This document shows positions 8,461 through 16,121 of a stretch of DNA of 64,000 bases, one piece after another. The stretch is from Xanthomonas translucens pv. cerealis (GTDB lineage Bacteria > Pseudomonadota > Gammaproteobacteria > Xanthomonadales > Xanthomonadaceae), in assembly GCF_006838285.1 (NCBI RefSeq), contig NZ_CP038228.1, forward strand, positions 2,976,001 to 3,040,000, given 5' to 3'. Within the stretch, counting starts at the first letter, position 1, and each line of letters opens with the position of its first letter. Under the pieces are notes generated by a model. The model worked only from the letters and a program-made list of their open reading frames with translations, searched no databases and was not told the origin of the DNA. A program made the translations under genes and the position numbers.

Positions 8461-9576
8461 CTACAGCACGATCCGCTTGCCACCCTCGCCCGCAGAACGG
8501 TAGATCGCATCGATCACGCGCATGTCGCGCAGGCCTTCCTCGCCCGGCGCGCGCAGCGGCGTGCCATCGAGGATCGCCAACGCGTCCTCGTCCATCTGCA
8601 GCGCCTGCTGGTGACGCACCTTGGCGTCGAACACACGGCCGTCGCTGGCGCGGCCACGGATGCCGTCGTAGCTCTGGAACGGCGCCAGCTCGTACCAACC
8701 GCGCTCGCACTCGGCACGCAGCCGGTTCATGGTGCGGCCGAAGCTGGTAGCGCAGTCGGCGAGCATCTCGTGCGGGAATTCCAGCTTGAACTGCATGTGC
8801 TCGTCGACCTCGTCGAACAGCGCCGGCCGATCGGTGGAACGGGTCGCGCTGACCGCCAGCGGCTCGGCGCCGACCGTATAGCGCGCCGCGTTGAGCGAAT
8901 ACACGCCCATGTCGTACATCGCACCACCGCCGAACTGCGCGCGCAGCCGCCATGGCCGCTGTGCCGGGTCGGTATCGCCGTAGCCGTTGTAGCCGGCCTC
9001 GGCGCGCACCGTGCGCAGCGCGCCGAACGGGCGCTCCCCGGCCAGGGCGATGATGCGCCGCGTGTTCGGCTCGTGCTGCATGCGGTAGCCGATGCTCAGC
9101 CGCACCTTGTTGCGCGCGCAGGCGGCAATCGTCGATTGCGCCTCGTGGGCATGCATCGCCATCGGCTTCTCGCACCACACCTGCTTGCCGGCGGCGGCCG
9201 CGCGCAGGCTCAGCGGTGCATGCAGATGGGTCGGCGTGACCACGTAGACCACGTCGATGTCCGGGTTGTCGGCGATGCGCTCCAGATCGTCGTAGCTGTA
9301 GACGTTGCGATCGGGGATGCGATAGCGCGACTGCCACTGCGGAATCTTGTGCGGCGAGCCGGTGACGATGCCCACCAGCCGGCAGTGCTGGGTCAGCGCC
9401 AGCCCCGGCGCCAGACGGTTGCTGGCGTAGTCGCCCAATCCGACCAGCGCCACTCCCAGCGGTTTCTTGCGCTTGCCCCGCGGGGCCGCCCACAGCGGCG
9501 ATGCCAACAGGCCCGCGCCCGCCGCGGACAACCCGGCGAGCAGCACACGGCGACGATTCGGCGAGGACAGCGACAT
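8461..9576 (-). CDS. Gfo/Idh/MocA family oxidoreductase, Tat-exported
   Basis: A 371-residue NAD(P)-dependent sugar-type oxidoreductase. The N-terminus has a twin-arginine signal (NRRRVLLAG at residues 7-15, then a hydrophobic run ending near PLWAAP), so it is probably exported folded to the periplasm. The Rossmann GVALVGLGDYASNRLAPGL and the conserved EKP (136-138) mark the Gfo/Idh/MocA family, similar to periplasmic glucose-fructose oxidoreductases. I chose the ATG at 9576 because the Tat signal begins there; 45 residues of open frame upstream have no such character. The substrate is unknown. Confidence 0.88.
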   Translation of the reverse strand: MSLSSPNRRRVLLAGLSAAGAGLLASPLWAAPRGKRKKPLGVALVGLGDYASNRLAPGLALTQHCRLVGIVTGSPHKIPQWQSRYRIPDRNVYSYDDLERIADNPDIDVVYVVTPTHLHAPLSLRAAAAGKQVWCEKPMAMHAHEAQSTIAACARNKVRLSIGYRMQHEPNTRRIIALAGERPFGALRTVRAEAGYNGYGDTDPAQRPWRLRAQFGGGAMYDMGVYSLNAARYTVGAEPLAVSATRSTDRPALFDEVDEHMQFKLEFPHEMLADCATSFGRTMNRLRAECERGWYELAPFQSYDGIRGRASDGRVFDAKVRHQQALQMDEDALAILDGTPLRAPGEEGLRDMRVIDAIYRSAGEGGKRIVL

Positions 9577-9898
9577 GCGGATATCCCTGATGGCCGGACA
9601 CATTGTGTCAAAAACCTTAGCGCATCCCTTGCCCGGCGATGTGAGCGCTCTGTCGCTGCCGTCGGCGCGCCTGGCAACCCGGCCGTTCCGCGGCGCGCCG
9701 GATCGCGCCATCCCAGCCGACCTGCCGTCTTCGCCGCCAGCGGCCGCGTCTTGTTACCGGCTCGCCTGGGCCGCCGAGGTGGCCGCACAGGGCGACCCGA
9801 AGGCCATAGAATGCCCTTGGGATGCGCATCGCAGCGTCGTCTCAGTCCGCGCAATCGCGGTCGGGCATCCTGCCTGCACTGACTGGAGAGCCGCGCAC
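9577..9898. other. Divergent intergenic region with a small palindrome
   Basis: Between the divergent oxidoreductase and the 240-residue unknown gene. A 13-base palindrome, GACACATTGTGTC, occupies 9597-9609, and on the minus strand its edge forms a TTGACA box that could be the -35 element for the oxidoreductase gene. A matching -10 is weak. No gene is supported in the rest. Confidence 0.45.
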
Positions 9899-10621
9899 AT
9901 GCAGCCGATCGAACTGAAAGACCCTGCCGGCTTCGCAGACGAATTCCTGCGCCTGACCCTGTTGCAGGGCTTCCAGTCGCTGACCAAGCGCGACCTGGAA
10001 TTGCTGATCTTCGTACTGCTGGAACGCGATGGCGCGATCTCGCGCAGCGATTCCAACAACGCGGTGGCGCTGCGCCTGCGGGTGACCCCGGCCAAGGTGA
10101 AGGGCTTGCGCCGCGACGGCTATGCGCGCTGGCGCGCGCTGGTGCCCGAAGACGGCGATGCCGCGCTGGAGCGGATCGTGGCCAGCGTGCTCACAGAAGA
10201 CAACCTGCGCGCTGGGTCCGAGCACGTCAGCGAACGCAGCAAGAAGGAAGGCTTCCTGGCGATCCGCATCGAACATCCGGACGACCAGCAGCGCTTCGAG
10301 CAGGCCATCGTCGATGTCGGCGCGATGCCGGTGTACGAACGCAACCGCGACGTGGTCGCGGTGCGCTTTGACACCTTGCTGAAGATCGCCGAGCGCTGGG
10401 GCTACCTGCAGCCGGAACCGGAGAAGGTGGTGCGCGAGCTGGAAAAGCTCACCCCGACCGCCGAGGAAGTGACGGACCTGTTGAAGAAAGACGTGAGCAA
10501 GCTACGCTGGGAGGACGTGCGCGGCGCGCTCAACAGCCTCGGCGCCAAGGCCATCGCCAGCACCGCCGAGGGCGGGCTGAAGGGATTGCTGAAACTGGCG
10601 TTCCCGTTCATCCCCGGCTGA
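9899..10621 (+). CDS. Conserved-looking protein of unknown function (240 residues)
   Basis: I do not recognise this cytoplasmic protein. It starts at an ATG preceded by TGGAGAG at good spacing. The first 90 residues (after LTLLQGFQSLTKRDLELLIF) look helical and could form a DNA-binding winged-helix-like unit, with RLRVTPAKVKGLRRDGYARW resembling a helix-turn-helix. A middle part has alternating beta/alpha character, and the C-terminal third is lysine-rich and helical, ending in a hydrophobic GLLKLAFPFIPG tail. No signal peptide is seen. It appears to be a single gene. Confidence 0.75.
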   Translation: MQPIELKDPAGFADEFLRLTLLQGFQSLTKRDLELLIFVLLERDGAISRSDSNNAVALRLRVTPAKVKGLRRDGYARWRALVPEDGDAALERIVASVLTEDNLRAGSEHVSERSKKEGFLAIRIEHPDDQQRFEQAIVDVGAMPVYERNRDVVAVRFDTLLKIAERWGYLQPEPEKVVRELEKLTPTAEEVTDLLKKDVSKLRWEDVRGALNSLGAKAIASTAEGGLKGLLKLAFPFIPG

Positions 10622-10668
10622 ACCTGCCGCGCCGTCCATCATTCGAACCATCGGAGTCCGTCCTGTCC

Positions 10669-11070
10669 ATGCACTGCCTTTCATCCCTCGCCGTCTTTCT
10701 GCTCGCCGCCGCCATCGTCCCGGCGGCCGCGCAGAACCTCCACCCGGCCTCGAGCGTGGTCACCGAGCCGTTGCGCGACGTGCCGGCGAGCGTGGTCCTG
10801 GCACAGCCGCTGAGCAGCGGCGAGGTGACCCACCAGGTGCGGCTCGACGTCGCGCATGGCCAGACGCCGATCACCGTGCGCACGCTCCAGCCCGACAAGG
10901 TCGCCGGCAACTACCGCATCGACTTCGACGCGCTGGACAGCGACCACGACGGCTACATCAGCCGCAGCGAAGCGCAGGCCAACCCGGCGCTGGCCGACGA
11001 ATTCGATTCGCTGGATTCGCAACGCCGCGGACGCCTAAGCCGCGAGCAGCTGGCCGGTTGGCTCAGGTAG
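10669..11070 (+). CDS. Secreted EF-hand protein
   Basis: A 133-residue protein with a signal peptide cleaved near AAAQ (about residue 22). A canonical 12-residue EF-hand loop lies at 90-101 (D-x-D-x-D-G-x-I-x-x-x-E: DSDHDGYISRSE). A second, degenerate copy around 116-127 lacks most of the ligands. Such small periplasmic or secreted EF-hand proteins are common in this family and presumably bind calcium. No partner is indicated by the neighbours. Confidence 0.82.
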   Translation: MHCLSSLAVFLLAAAIVPAAAQNLHPASSVVTEPLRDVPASVVLAQPLSSGEVTHQVRLDVAHGQTPITVRTLQPDKVAGNYRIDFDALDSDHDGYISRSEAQANPALADEFDSLDSQRRGRLSREQLAGWLR

Positions 11071-11155
11071 GCAGTGCGGCCGGGTCGGCACCGCATCAGG
11101 AATGGCCCTGGATTGCTTCGATCCAGCAAGCGCGACGAACGCCGCCAGTCCAGCG

Positions 11156-11237
11156 GTCGCGGCTGATGGCCCGAGGCCACCCGGAGCCGCTCGTACAAAG
11201 ACCGCCACACCCCTTATAGAAGCGACTTCAGCCGCCA
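11156..11237. repeat. Degenerate REP palindrome pair
   Basis: The arms GGTCGCGGCTGATGGC and TATAGAAGCGACTTCAGC are diverged copies of the palindrome seen intact at 8329-8400. They sit in the roughly 290-base gap between convergent genes; nothing else in that gap looks functional. Confidence 0.6.
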
Positions 11238-11362
11238 CAAGCGCAGCGGCGGATCTTCCTGCGGAACCGATGTCCCACGGCCATCCAGCGCCCCGCCTAC
11301 CACCCCTGCCACGCCTGCCGCTTCCGCAGCAGCGACGCACGCCGCTCGCGCCATCCGAATCG

Positions 11363-12541
11363 CTACACCCCCGACGCCCGCTTCCAGAACCCATGCATCA
11401 ACAGCGGCAGCCTGCCGGCCAGGCCCAGCAGCGGGCCGCGCAGCAGGGTCAGGTGCATGTCGTCGTTGGAGAACAGCCGGTTGATCGCATCGAACCCATA
11501 GGCGGCCACGGTGTTGTCGCTGCGGCGGCCGCGCGCCCAGCGCGCCAGCCGGTGCGGCGCCGACCAATCGACCCGCCGCGCCTGCGCCTGGCGCACCTGC
11601 GCGGCCAGTGCGGCGACATCCCGCAGGCCGAGGTTGACGCCCTGTCCGGCCAGCGGATGCACTACGTGCGCGGCGTCGCCCAGCACCAGCAGGCGGCCGC
11701 GGTGGTAGTCCTCCACCAGTTGCCGGCGCAGCGCGAAACCGATCCGCGGCGACAGCGCGCGCACCGCACCCAGCCGCGCGCCGAAGGCCTGGGTCAGCTC
11801 GGCGCCGAACGCCGCATCGTCCAGCGCCAGCACCCGCGCCGCCTCGGCCTCGGGCAGCGTCCACACGATCGAACTGCGGCCGTCGGCGAACGGCAGGAAC
11901 GCCAGCGGCCCGCCGGGCAGGAAGCGCTGCCAGGCGGTGTCCTGGTGCGGCACTTCGGTGTGCACGAAGGCGACCACGCCGCGCTGGCCGTAGTCGTGCG
12001 CCGGTGCGTCCAGCCCGGCCAGGCCACGCAGTGTGGAATCGGCGCCGTCGGCAGCGATCGCCAGGCGCGCATCGAGCCGGCTGCCGTCGTCCAGGCGCAG
12101 GCGCACGCGCTCCTCCGCCACCTCTAGGGCCTCGACCCGCGCCGGGCAGTGCAGTTGCACGCCGGCCGCCGGCAGCGCCGTCCACAGTTGTTCGACCAGC
12201 AACGCATGCTCGACGATCCAGCCCAGCTGATCGCGGCCCAGCGCATCGGCATCGAAATCCAGTTCGCCGCCGCCACCGGCATCCCACACGCGCATGCGCC
12301 GGTAGGCCTGCGCGCGCCGCGCCAGCACCTGCGGCCACACGCCCAGCGCCTGCAGCAGCGCGGCGTTGTCCGGGGCGAACGCGTACACCCGCAAGTCCGG
12401 CTCGGCCGGCGACCAGCGCGGCGGCTCATGGCCCTCGACCAAGGCCACCGCCAAGCCTTCGGCGGCCAGCGCCAACGCGCAGGCCGCGCCGACCACGCCG
12501 CCGCCGACCACCACCGTGTCCAGCACACCGCGCCGGCTCAT
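11363..12541 (-). CDS. UbiH/UbiF-family FAD-dependent hydroxylase (second of pair)
   Basis: A 392-residue flavoprotein monooxygenase of the ubiquinone hydroxylase family. The dinucleotide-binding VVVGGGVVGAACALAL starts at about residue 10. The GD motif GDAAHVVHPLAGQG and the following VNLGLRD place it in the UbiH/UbiF/VisC/COQ6 group. It overlaps the upstream ubiH gene by four bases (ATGA), so the two are co-translated. It probably carries out another ring hydroxylation of ubiquinone synthesis (UbiF- or UbiI-like), but which carbon cannot be told from sequence. Confidence 0.85.
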   Translation of the reverse strand: MSRRGVLDTVVVGGGVVGAACALALAAEGLAVALVEGHEPPRWSPAEPDLRVYAFAPDNAALLQALGVWPQVLARRAQAYRRMRVWDAGGGGELDFDADALGRDQLGWIVEHALLVEQLWTALPAAGVQLHCPARVEALEVAEERVRLRLDDGSRLDARLAIAADGADSTLRGLAGLDAPAHDYGQRGVVAFVHTEVPHQDTAWQRFLPGGPLAFLPFADGRSSIVWTLPEAEAARVLALDDAAFGAELTQAFGARLGAVRALSPRIGFALRRQLVEDYHRGRLLVLGDAAHVVHPLAGQGVNLGLRDVAALAAQVRQAQARRVDWSAPHRLARWARGRRSDNTVAAYGFDAINRLFSNDDMHLTLLRGPLLGLAGRLPLLMHGFWKRASGV

Positions 12542-13752
12542 GGCATCGCCTCCCGGCACAGCTGCGGCACGTCGCCGCGGAAGCCCATCGCGCCGCCGAC
12601 CAGGAACGACTGCAACGGCGCAGCCTGCGCCGCCGCCAGCAGGCCCAGGCTGCGCAGTGGGCGCAGCAGCGGCGCGGGGTTGGCGGTCAGCCGCGCCAGG
12701 CCGCCGGAGAAGGTCACGGTGCGCTGCCGGTCCTGCTCGCGGCGTTGTGCGTAGTGCTGCAGCAACGCCGGCGCGCCCGGATCGGCGCGGTCGCGCTCGA
12801 TCAGCTCGGCCAGGGTCAGCGCGTCGCGCAGGCCCAGGTTGAAACCCTGCGCGCCCAGCGGGTGCAGGGTCTGCGCGGCGTTGCCGAGCAGCACCGCGCG
12901 CGCGTCGGTCAGGCGCTCGGCCAGCACCTGCACGATCGGATAGGCGCTGCGCTCGCCGCTGCCCAGCAGGCGGCCGACGCGCCAGCCCAGCCCGTCCTGC
13001 AGGCGCTGCAGCCAGGCGGCCTCGTCGAGTCCAGCCACGACGTCGGCCTGTTCGGCGGCGACTGCGTGGATCGCGCCATAGTGGCGGTCGCCGCGCGGCA
13101 GCAGCGCGCTCGGGCCGTCCTCGCGGAACCGCTCGTAGGCGGTACCGTCGGGCTGGCGGCTGCCGCGCACCCGCGCCACGAACAGGGTCTGGCGGAAATC
13201 GTGGCGGGCGGCGCCGATGCCCAGCGCGCCGCGCACCCCACTGGTGCTGCCGTCGGCGCCGACCACCAATTGCGCCTGCAGCACCTCGGTCACGCCGTCC
13301 TGGGCGATGCGCACGCAGCGCAGCGCTGCATCCGCGCCGGCCTCCAGCGCCACGAACTGCGCCGGCCGGTAACGGCTGACATGGGTCGCCTCAGCCAATC
13401 GCGCCTCCAGCGCCTCGCCAAAATCGCGTGCCACCACCACCTGCCCGAACGCCTCGCGCCCATAGTCGGCCGCCTCCAGCCGCACCCGGCCGAAATCGCC
13501 TTCGCGGCTAACGTGGATGCGCCGGATCGGTCCGGTCGGCGTGCGCAGCCGCTGCATCACCCCCAGCGCGCCCAGCGCGTTGACCGTGGCCGCGGCGAAG
13601 CTGAGATTGCGCTGGTCGAACACCGGCGGCAGCACGCCCAGCGGCGCGGCCTCGACCAGGCCCACGTCCACGCCCAGCCGGTCCAGCGCGATGGCCAGGC
13701 TGGCGCCGACCAGGCCGCCGCCGACGATCACTACGTCATGTCGTTTGCTCAT
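12538..13752 (-). CDS. ubiH: 2-octaprenyl-6-methoxyphenol hydroxylase UbiH
   Basis: A 404-residue FAD monooxygenase that hydroxylates the ubiquinone precursor ring at the inner membrane. It shows the FAD-binding VVIVGGGLVGASLAIAL, the DQRNLSFAAATVNALG region and a GNAAQTLHPLGAQGFNLG motif. The asparagine in GN (instead of GD) is typical of UbiH itself. I chose the ATG at 13752 because it places MSKRHDVVIVGGG at the N-terminus. It forms a two-gene unit with the next hydroxylase. Confidence 0.9.
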   Translation of the reverse strand: MSKRHDVVIVGGGLVGASLAIALDRLGVDVGLVEAAPLGVLPPVFDQRNLSFAAATVNALGALGVMQRLRTPTGPIRRIHVSREGDFGRVRLEAADYGREAFGQVVVARDFGEALEARLAEATHVSRYRPAQFVALEAGADAALRCVRIAQDGVTEVLQAQLVVGADGSTSGVRGALGIGAARHDFRQTLFVARVRGSRQPDGTAYERFREDGPSALLPRGDRHYGAIHAVAAEQADVVAGLDEAAWLQRLQDGLGWRVGRLLGSGERSAYPIVQVLAERLTDARAVLLGNAAQTLHPLGAQGFNLGLRDALTLAELIERDRADPGAPALLQHYAQRREQDRQRTVTFSGGLARLTANPAPLLRPLRSLGLLAAAQAAPLQSFLVGGAMGFRGDVPQLCREAMP

Positions 13753-13911
13753 CCGGCCATGATACGACCGGTGTCCGAATCGTCGGTGATCGGACTGCAC
13801 GGTTCGCGCGTGCGCGTGGTCGGCCCCGGCGCGCGCCGGGGCCGGGCGGGCTCACTCCGCGGCGCTTTGCTTCCAGTAGAATCGTCCGTCTCTGCACCGG
13901 TGCCGCCCGCC

Positions 13912-14496
13912 ATGACCGCTTCCCGCCACCGTCTCCCCGCCCTGCTCCTGCTGGCAGCGCTGCTGGCCGCGACCCGCATCAACCACTTCGGCGCGATCCC
14001 GGACGCCTCGTGGGCGGTGTTCTTCATCGGCGGCTTCTACCTGCGCAGCTGGACCCGCTGGGCGTTCCCGCTGCTGATGGGGCTGGCGGTGCTGGTCGAT
14101 TACCTGGTGATCCGCGGCCAGGGCCTGGACTTCTGGCAGCACTACTGCGTGTCGCCGGCGTACTGGTGCCTGCTCCCGGCCTACTTCGCGCTGTGGGCCG
14201 GCGGCAGCTGGCTGGCGCGGCGCTACCGCGGCGCCGACTGGCGCGCGCTACGCCTGGCCGCGGCCAGCCTGGTGGTGGCGGTGGCGCTGTGCCACCTGAT
14301 CGCGCAGGGTAGCTTCTACTGGGTCAGTCGCAGCGTGCCCAACCCGAGCGTGGCCGGCTGGTGGCAGAACTACAGCGACTGGCTGCTGCCGTACCTGGGC
14401 AGCGCGGCGCTGTACACCGCGCTGGCCGCGGCGATCCAGGTCGGCGTCGAACAGCTGGCGCGGCTGGGCCAGCGCGGCCAGCCGGCCGGTCACTGA
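13912..14496 (+). CDS. Small multi-pass membrane protein next to cobalamin adenosyltransferase
   Basis: A 194-residue inner-membrane protein with about five hydrophobic segments. The motifs RINHFGAIPDASWAVFFIGG and FWQHYCVSPAYWCLLPAYF resemble small proteins annotated as cobalamin-uptake or DUF6580-like membrane proteins in related bacteria, but I am not certain. It ends 21 bases before a cobalamin adenosyltransferase gene on the same strand, which supports a role in vitamin B12 uptake. That role is inference from context. Confidence 0.7.
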   Translation: MTASRHRLPALLLLAALLAATRINHFGAIPDASWAVFFIGGFYLRSWTRWAFPLLMGLAVLVDYLVIRGQGLDFWQHYCVSPAYWCLLPAYFALWAGGSWLARRYRGADWRALRLAAASLVVAVALCHLIAQGSFYWVSRSVPNPSVAGWWQNYSDWLLPYLGSAALYTALAAAIQVGVEQLARLGQRGQPAGH

Positions 14497-14517
14497 GCCA
14501 AGGCCTGGCAGCCGGCG

Positions 14518-15072
14518 ATGGGCAACCGTCTTTCCAAGATCTATACGCGCACCGGCGACGACGGCAGCACTGGTCTGGGCGACGGCAACCGGGTCGGCAA
14601 GGACTCGGCACGGGTAGCCGCCTACGGCACCGTCGACGAGGCCAATTCGGCGATTGGCGTGGTCCTGGCCTGTGCGCTGGCCGACGACGTGCGCCACCTG
14701 CTGACCGCGATCCAGCACCAGTTGTTCGATCTTGGCGGGGAGCTGTGCATCCCCGGTCATGCGGCGATCCACGCCGCCGACATCGACGCGCTCGAACAGC
14801 ATCTGGACCGCTACAACGACACCCTGCCCGCGCTGCAGGACTTCATCCTGCCGGCCGGCGGCGAAGCCGCGGCGCGCTGCCACCTGGCGCGTACCATCGT
14901 GCGCCGCGCCGAGCGCGAGACGGTGGCGCTGTCGCGCCAGGACGCGGTACGGCCGGAAGCGATCCGCTACCTCAACCGCCTGTCCGACCTGCTGTTCGTG
15001 CTGGCGCGGGTGCTGGCCCGGGCCGATGGCCAGGGCGAAGTGCTATGGCGCCACGACCGCCGCCAGGCCTGA
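14518..15072 (+). CDS. Cob(I)alamin adenosyltransferase, PduO/MMAB type
   Basis: A 184-residue cytoplasmic enzyme that transfers the adenosyl group of ATP to reduced cobalamin, making coenzyme B12. The N-terminal SKIYTRTGDDGSTGLGDG is the ATP-binding signature, followed by the VDEANSAIG helix and the ARTIVRRAERE arginine motif. The length matches the PduO-type family. The preceding membrane protein is probably in the same unit. No cobalamin riboswitch is visible upstream. Confidence 0.93.
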   Translation: MGNRLSKIYTRTGDDGSTGLGDGNRVGKDSARVAAYGTVDEANSAIGVVLACALADDVRHLLTAIQHQLFDLGGELCIPGHAAIHAADIDALEQHLDRYNDTLPALQDFILPAGGEAAARCHLARTIVRRAERETVALSRQDAVRPEAIRYLNRLSDLLFVLARVLARADGQGEVLWRHDRRQA

Positions 15073-15106
15073 GCGGCCGCGGCAGCGCGCGCAGCGGACG
15101 GCCGTC

Positions 15107-16012
15107 ATGCTGATCTATACCCATCCCGCCTGCCTGGGCCATGAGCCCGGCCCGGAGCATCCGGAGCGGCCGGAACGCCTGCAGGCCGTCACCACGGCGC
15201 TGCGCGAGGCCTTTCCCGACCTGGAATGGCGCGAGGCGCCGCTGGCCAAGCTCGGCGACCTGGCCCGGGTCCACGAGCGGGAGCTGATCGATAGCGTCCT
15301 GGCCGACATCGACGGCCATCGCATGCTCGACGTGGACACGGTGATCTCGCCCGGCTCGCGCGCCGCCGCCCTGCGCGCCGCCGGCGCCGGCCTGGCCGCG
15401 GTGGACGCGGTGCTGCACGGCGCCACCGACACCGCCTTCTGCGCGGTACGCCCGCCCGGCCACCACGCCACCGCCGCCACCGCGATGGGCTTCTGCCTGT
15501 TCAACAACGTTGCCGTGGCCGCCGCCCACGCCCGCGATACGCACGGCCTGGAACGCATCGCCATCGTGGATTTCGATGTGCATCACGGCAACGGCACCCA
15601 GGCCATCTTCGAGCGCGACCCGCGGGTGCAGTATCTCAGCACCCACCAGTCCGGGCTGTTCCCCAACTCGGGCGGGGTCCACGACCGCGGCGTCGGCAAC
15701 CTGCACAACGCGCTGCTGCCGCCGGGCAGCGGCGGCTTCCGCTTCCGCAACACCTGGGCCGACCAGATGCTGCCGCTGCTGGACGCGTTCAAGCCGCAAT
15801 TGCTTCTGATCTCGGCCGGCTTCGATGCGCACATGCGCGACCCGCTGGCCGACTTGATGCTGGAAACCGAAGACTTCGCCTGGCTCACCGCCGAGCTACG
15901 CGCGCTGGCGCAACGGCATGCGCGCGGCCGCGTGGTGTCGCTGCTGGAGGGCGGCTACGACCTGCAGGCGCTGCGCGAATGCAGCGTCGCCCACGTCGAC
16001 GCGCTGTGCTGA
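15107..16012 (+). CDS. Histone deacetylase-like amidohydrolase (class II type)
   Basis: A 301-residue zinc-dependent deacetylase related to bacterial HDAC-like and acetylpolyamine amidohydrolases. HPERPERL lies at residues 18-25, the active-site His pair in RPPGHHAT at 119-120, and zinc ligands in DFDVHHGNG (D157, H159). FDAHMRDPL gives the later aspartate. The physiological substrate is unknown: acetylated lysine, polyamine or small acetyl compounds are all possible. It lies 34 bases after the cobalamin enzyme gene and may be co-transcribed. Confidence 0.9.
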   Translation: MLIYTHPACLGHEPGPEHPERPERLQAVTTALREAFPDLEWREAPLAKLGDLARVHERELIDSVLADIDGHRMLDVDTVISPGSRAAALRAAGAGLAAVDAVLHGATDTAFCAVRPPGHHATAATAMGFCLFNNVAVAAAHARDTHGLERIAIVDFDVHHGNGTQAIFERDPRVQYLSTHQSGLFPNSGGVHDRGVGNLHNALLPPGSGGFRFRNTWADQMLPLLDAFKPQLLLISAGFDAHMRDPLADLMLETEDFAWLTAELRALAQRHARGRVVSLLEGGYDLQALRECSVAHVDALC

Positions 16013-16121
16013 GCACAGCCCGAGCGGATGAACCCTGTCCCCCGCCCCGGGGACGCCTTCATTGCCCCCATGCATGGGATGGGGCAAGCTAGCGGTCGTT
16101 TTAGCCCGATACCTGACGCGC

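Noticed and set aside
13753..13911. Cobalamin riboswitch before the membrane protein and adenosyltransferase genes
   Set aside because: The 159-base leader lacks the conserved B12-box and has no matching fold that I can trace.
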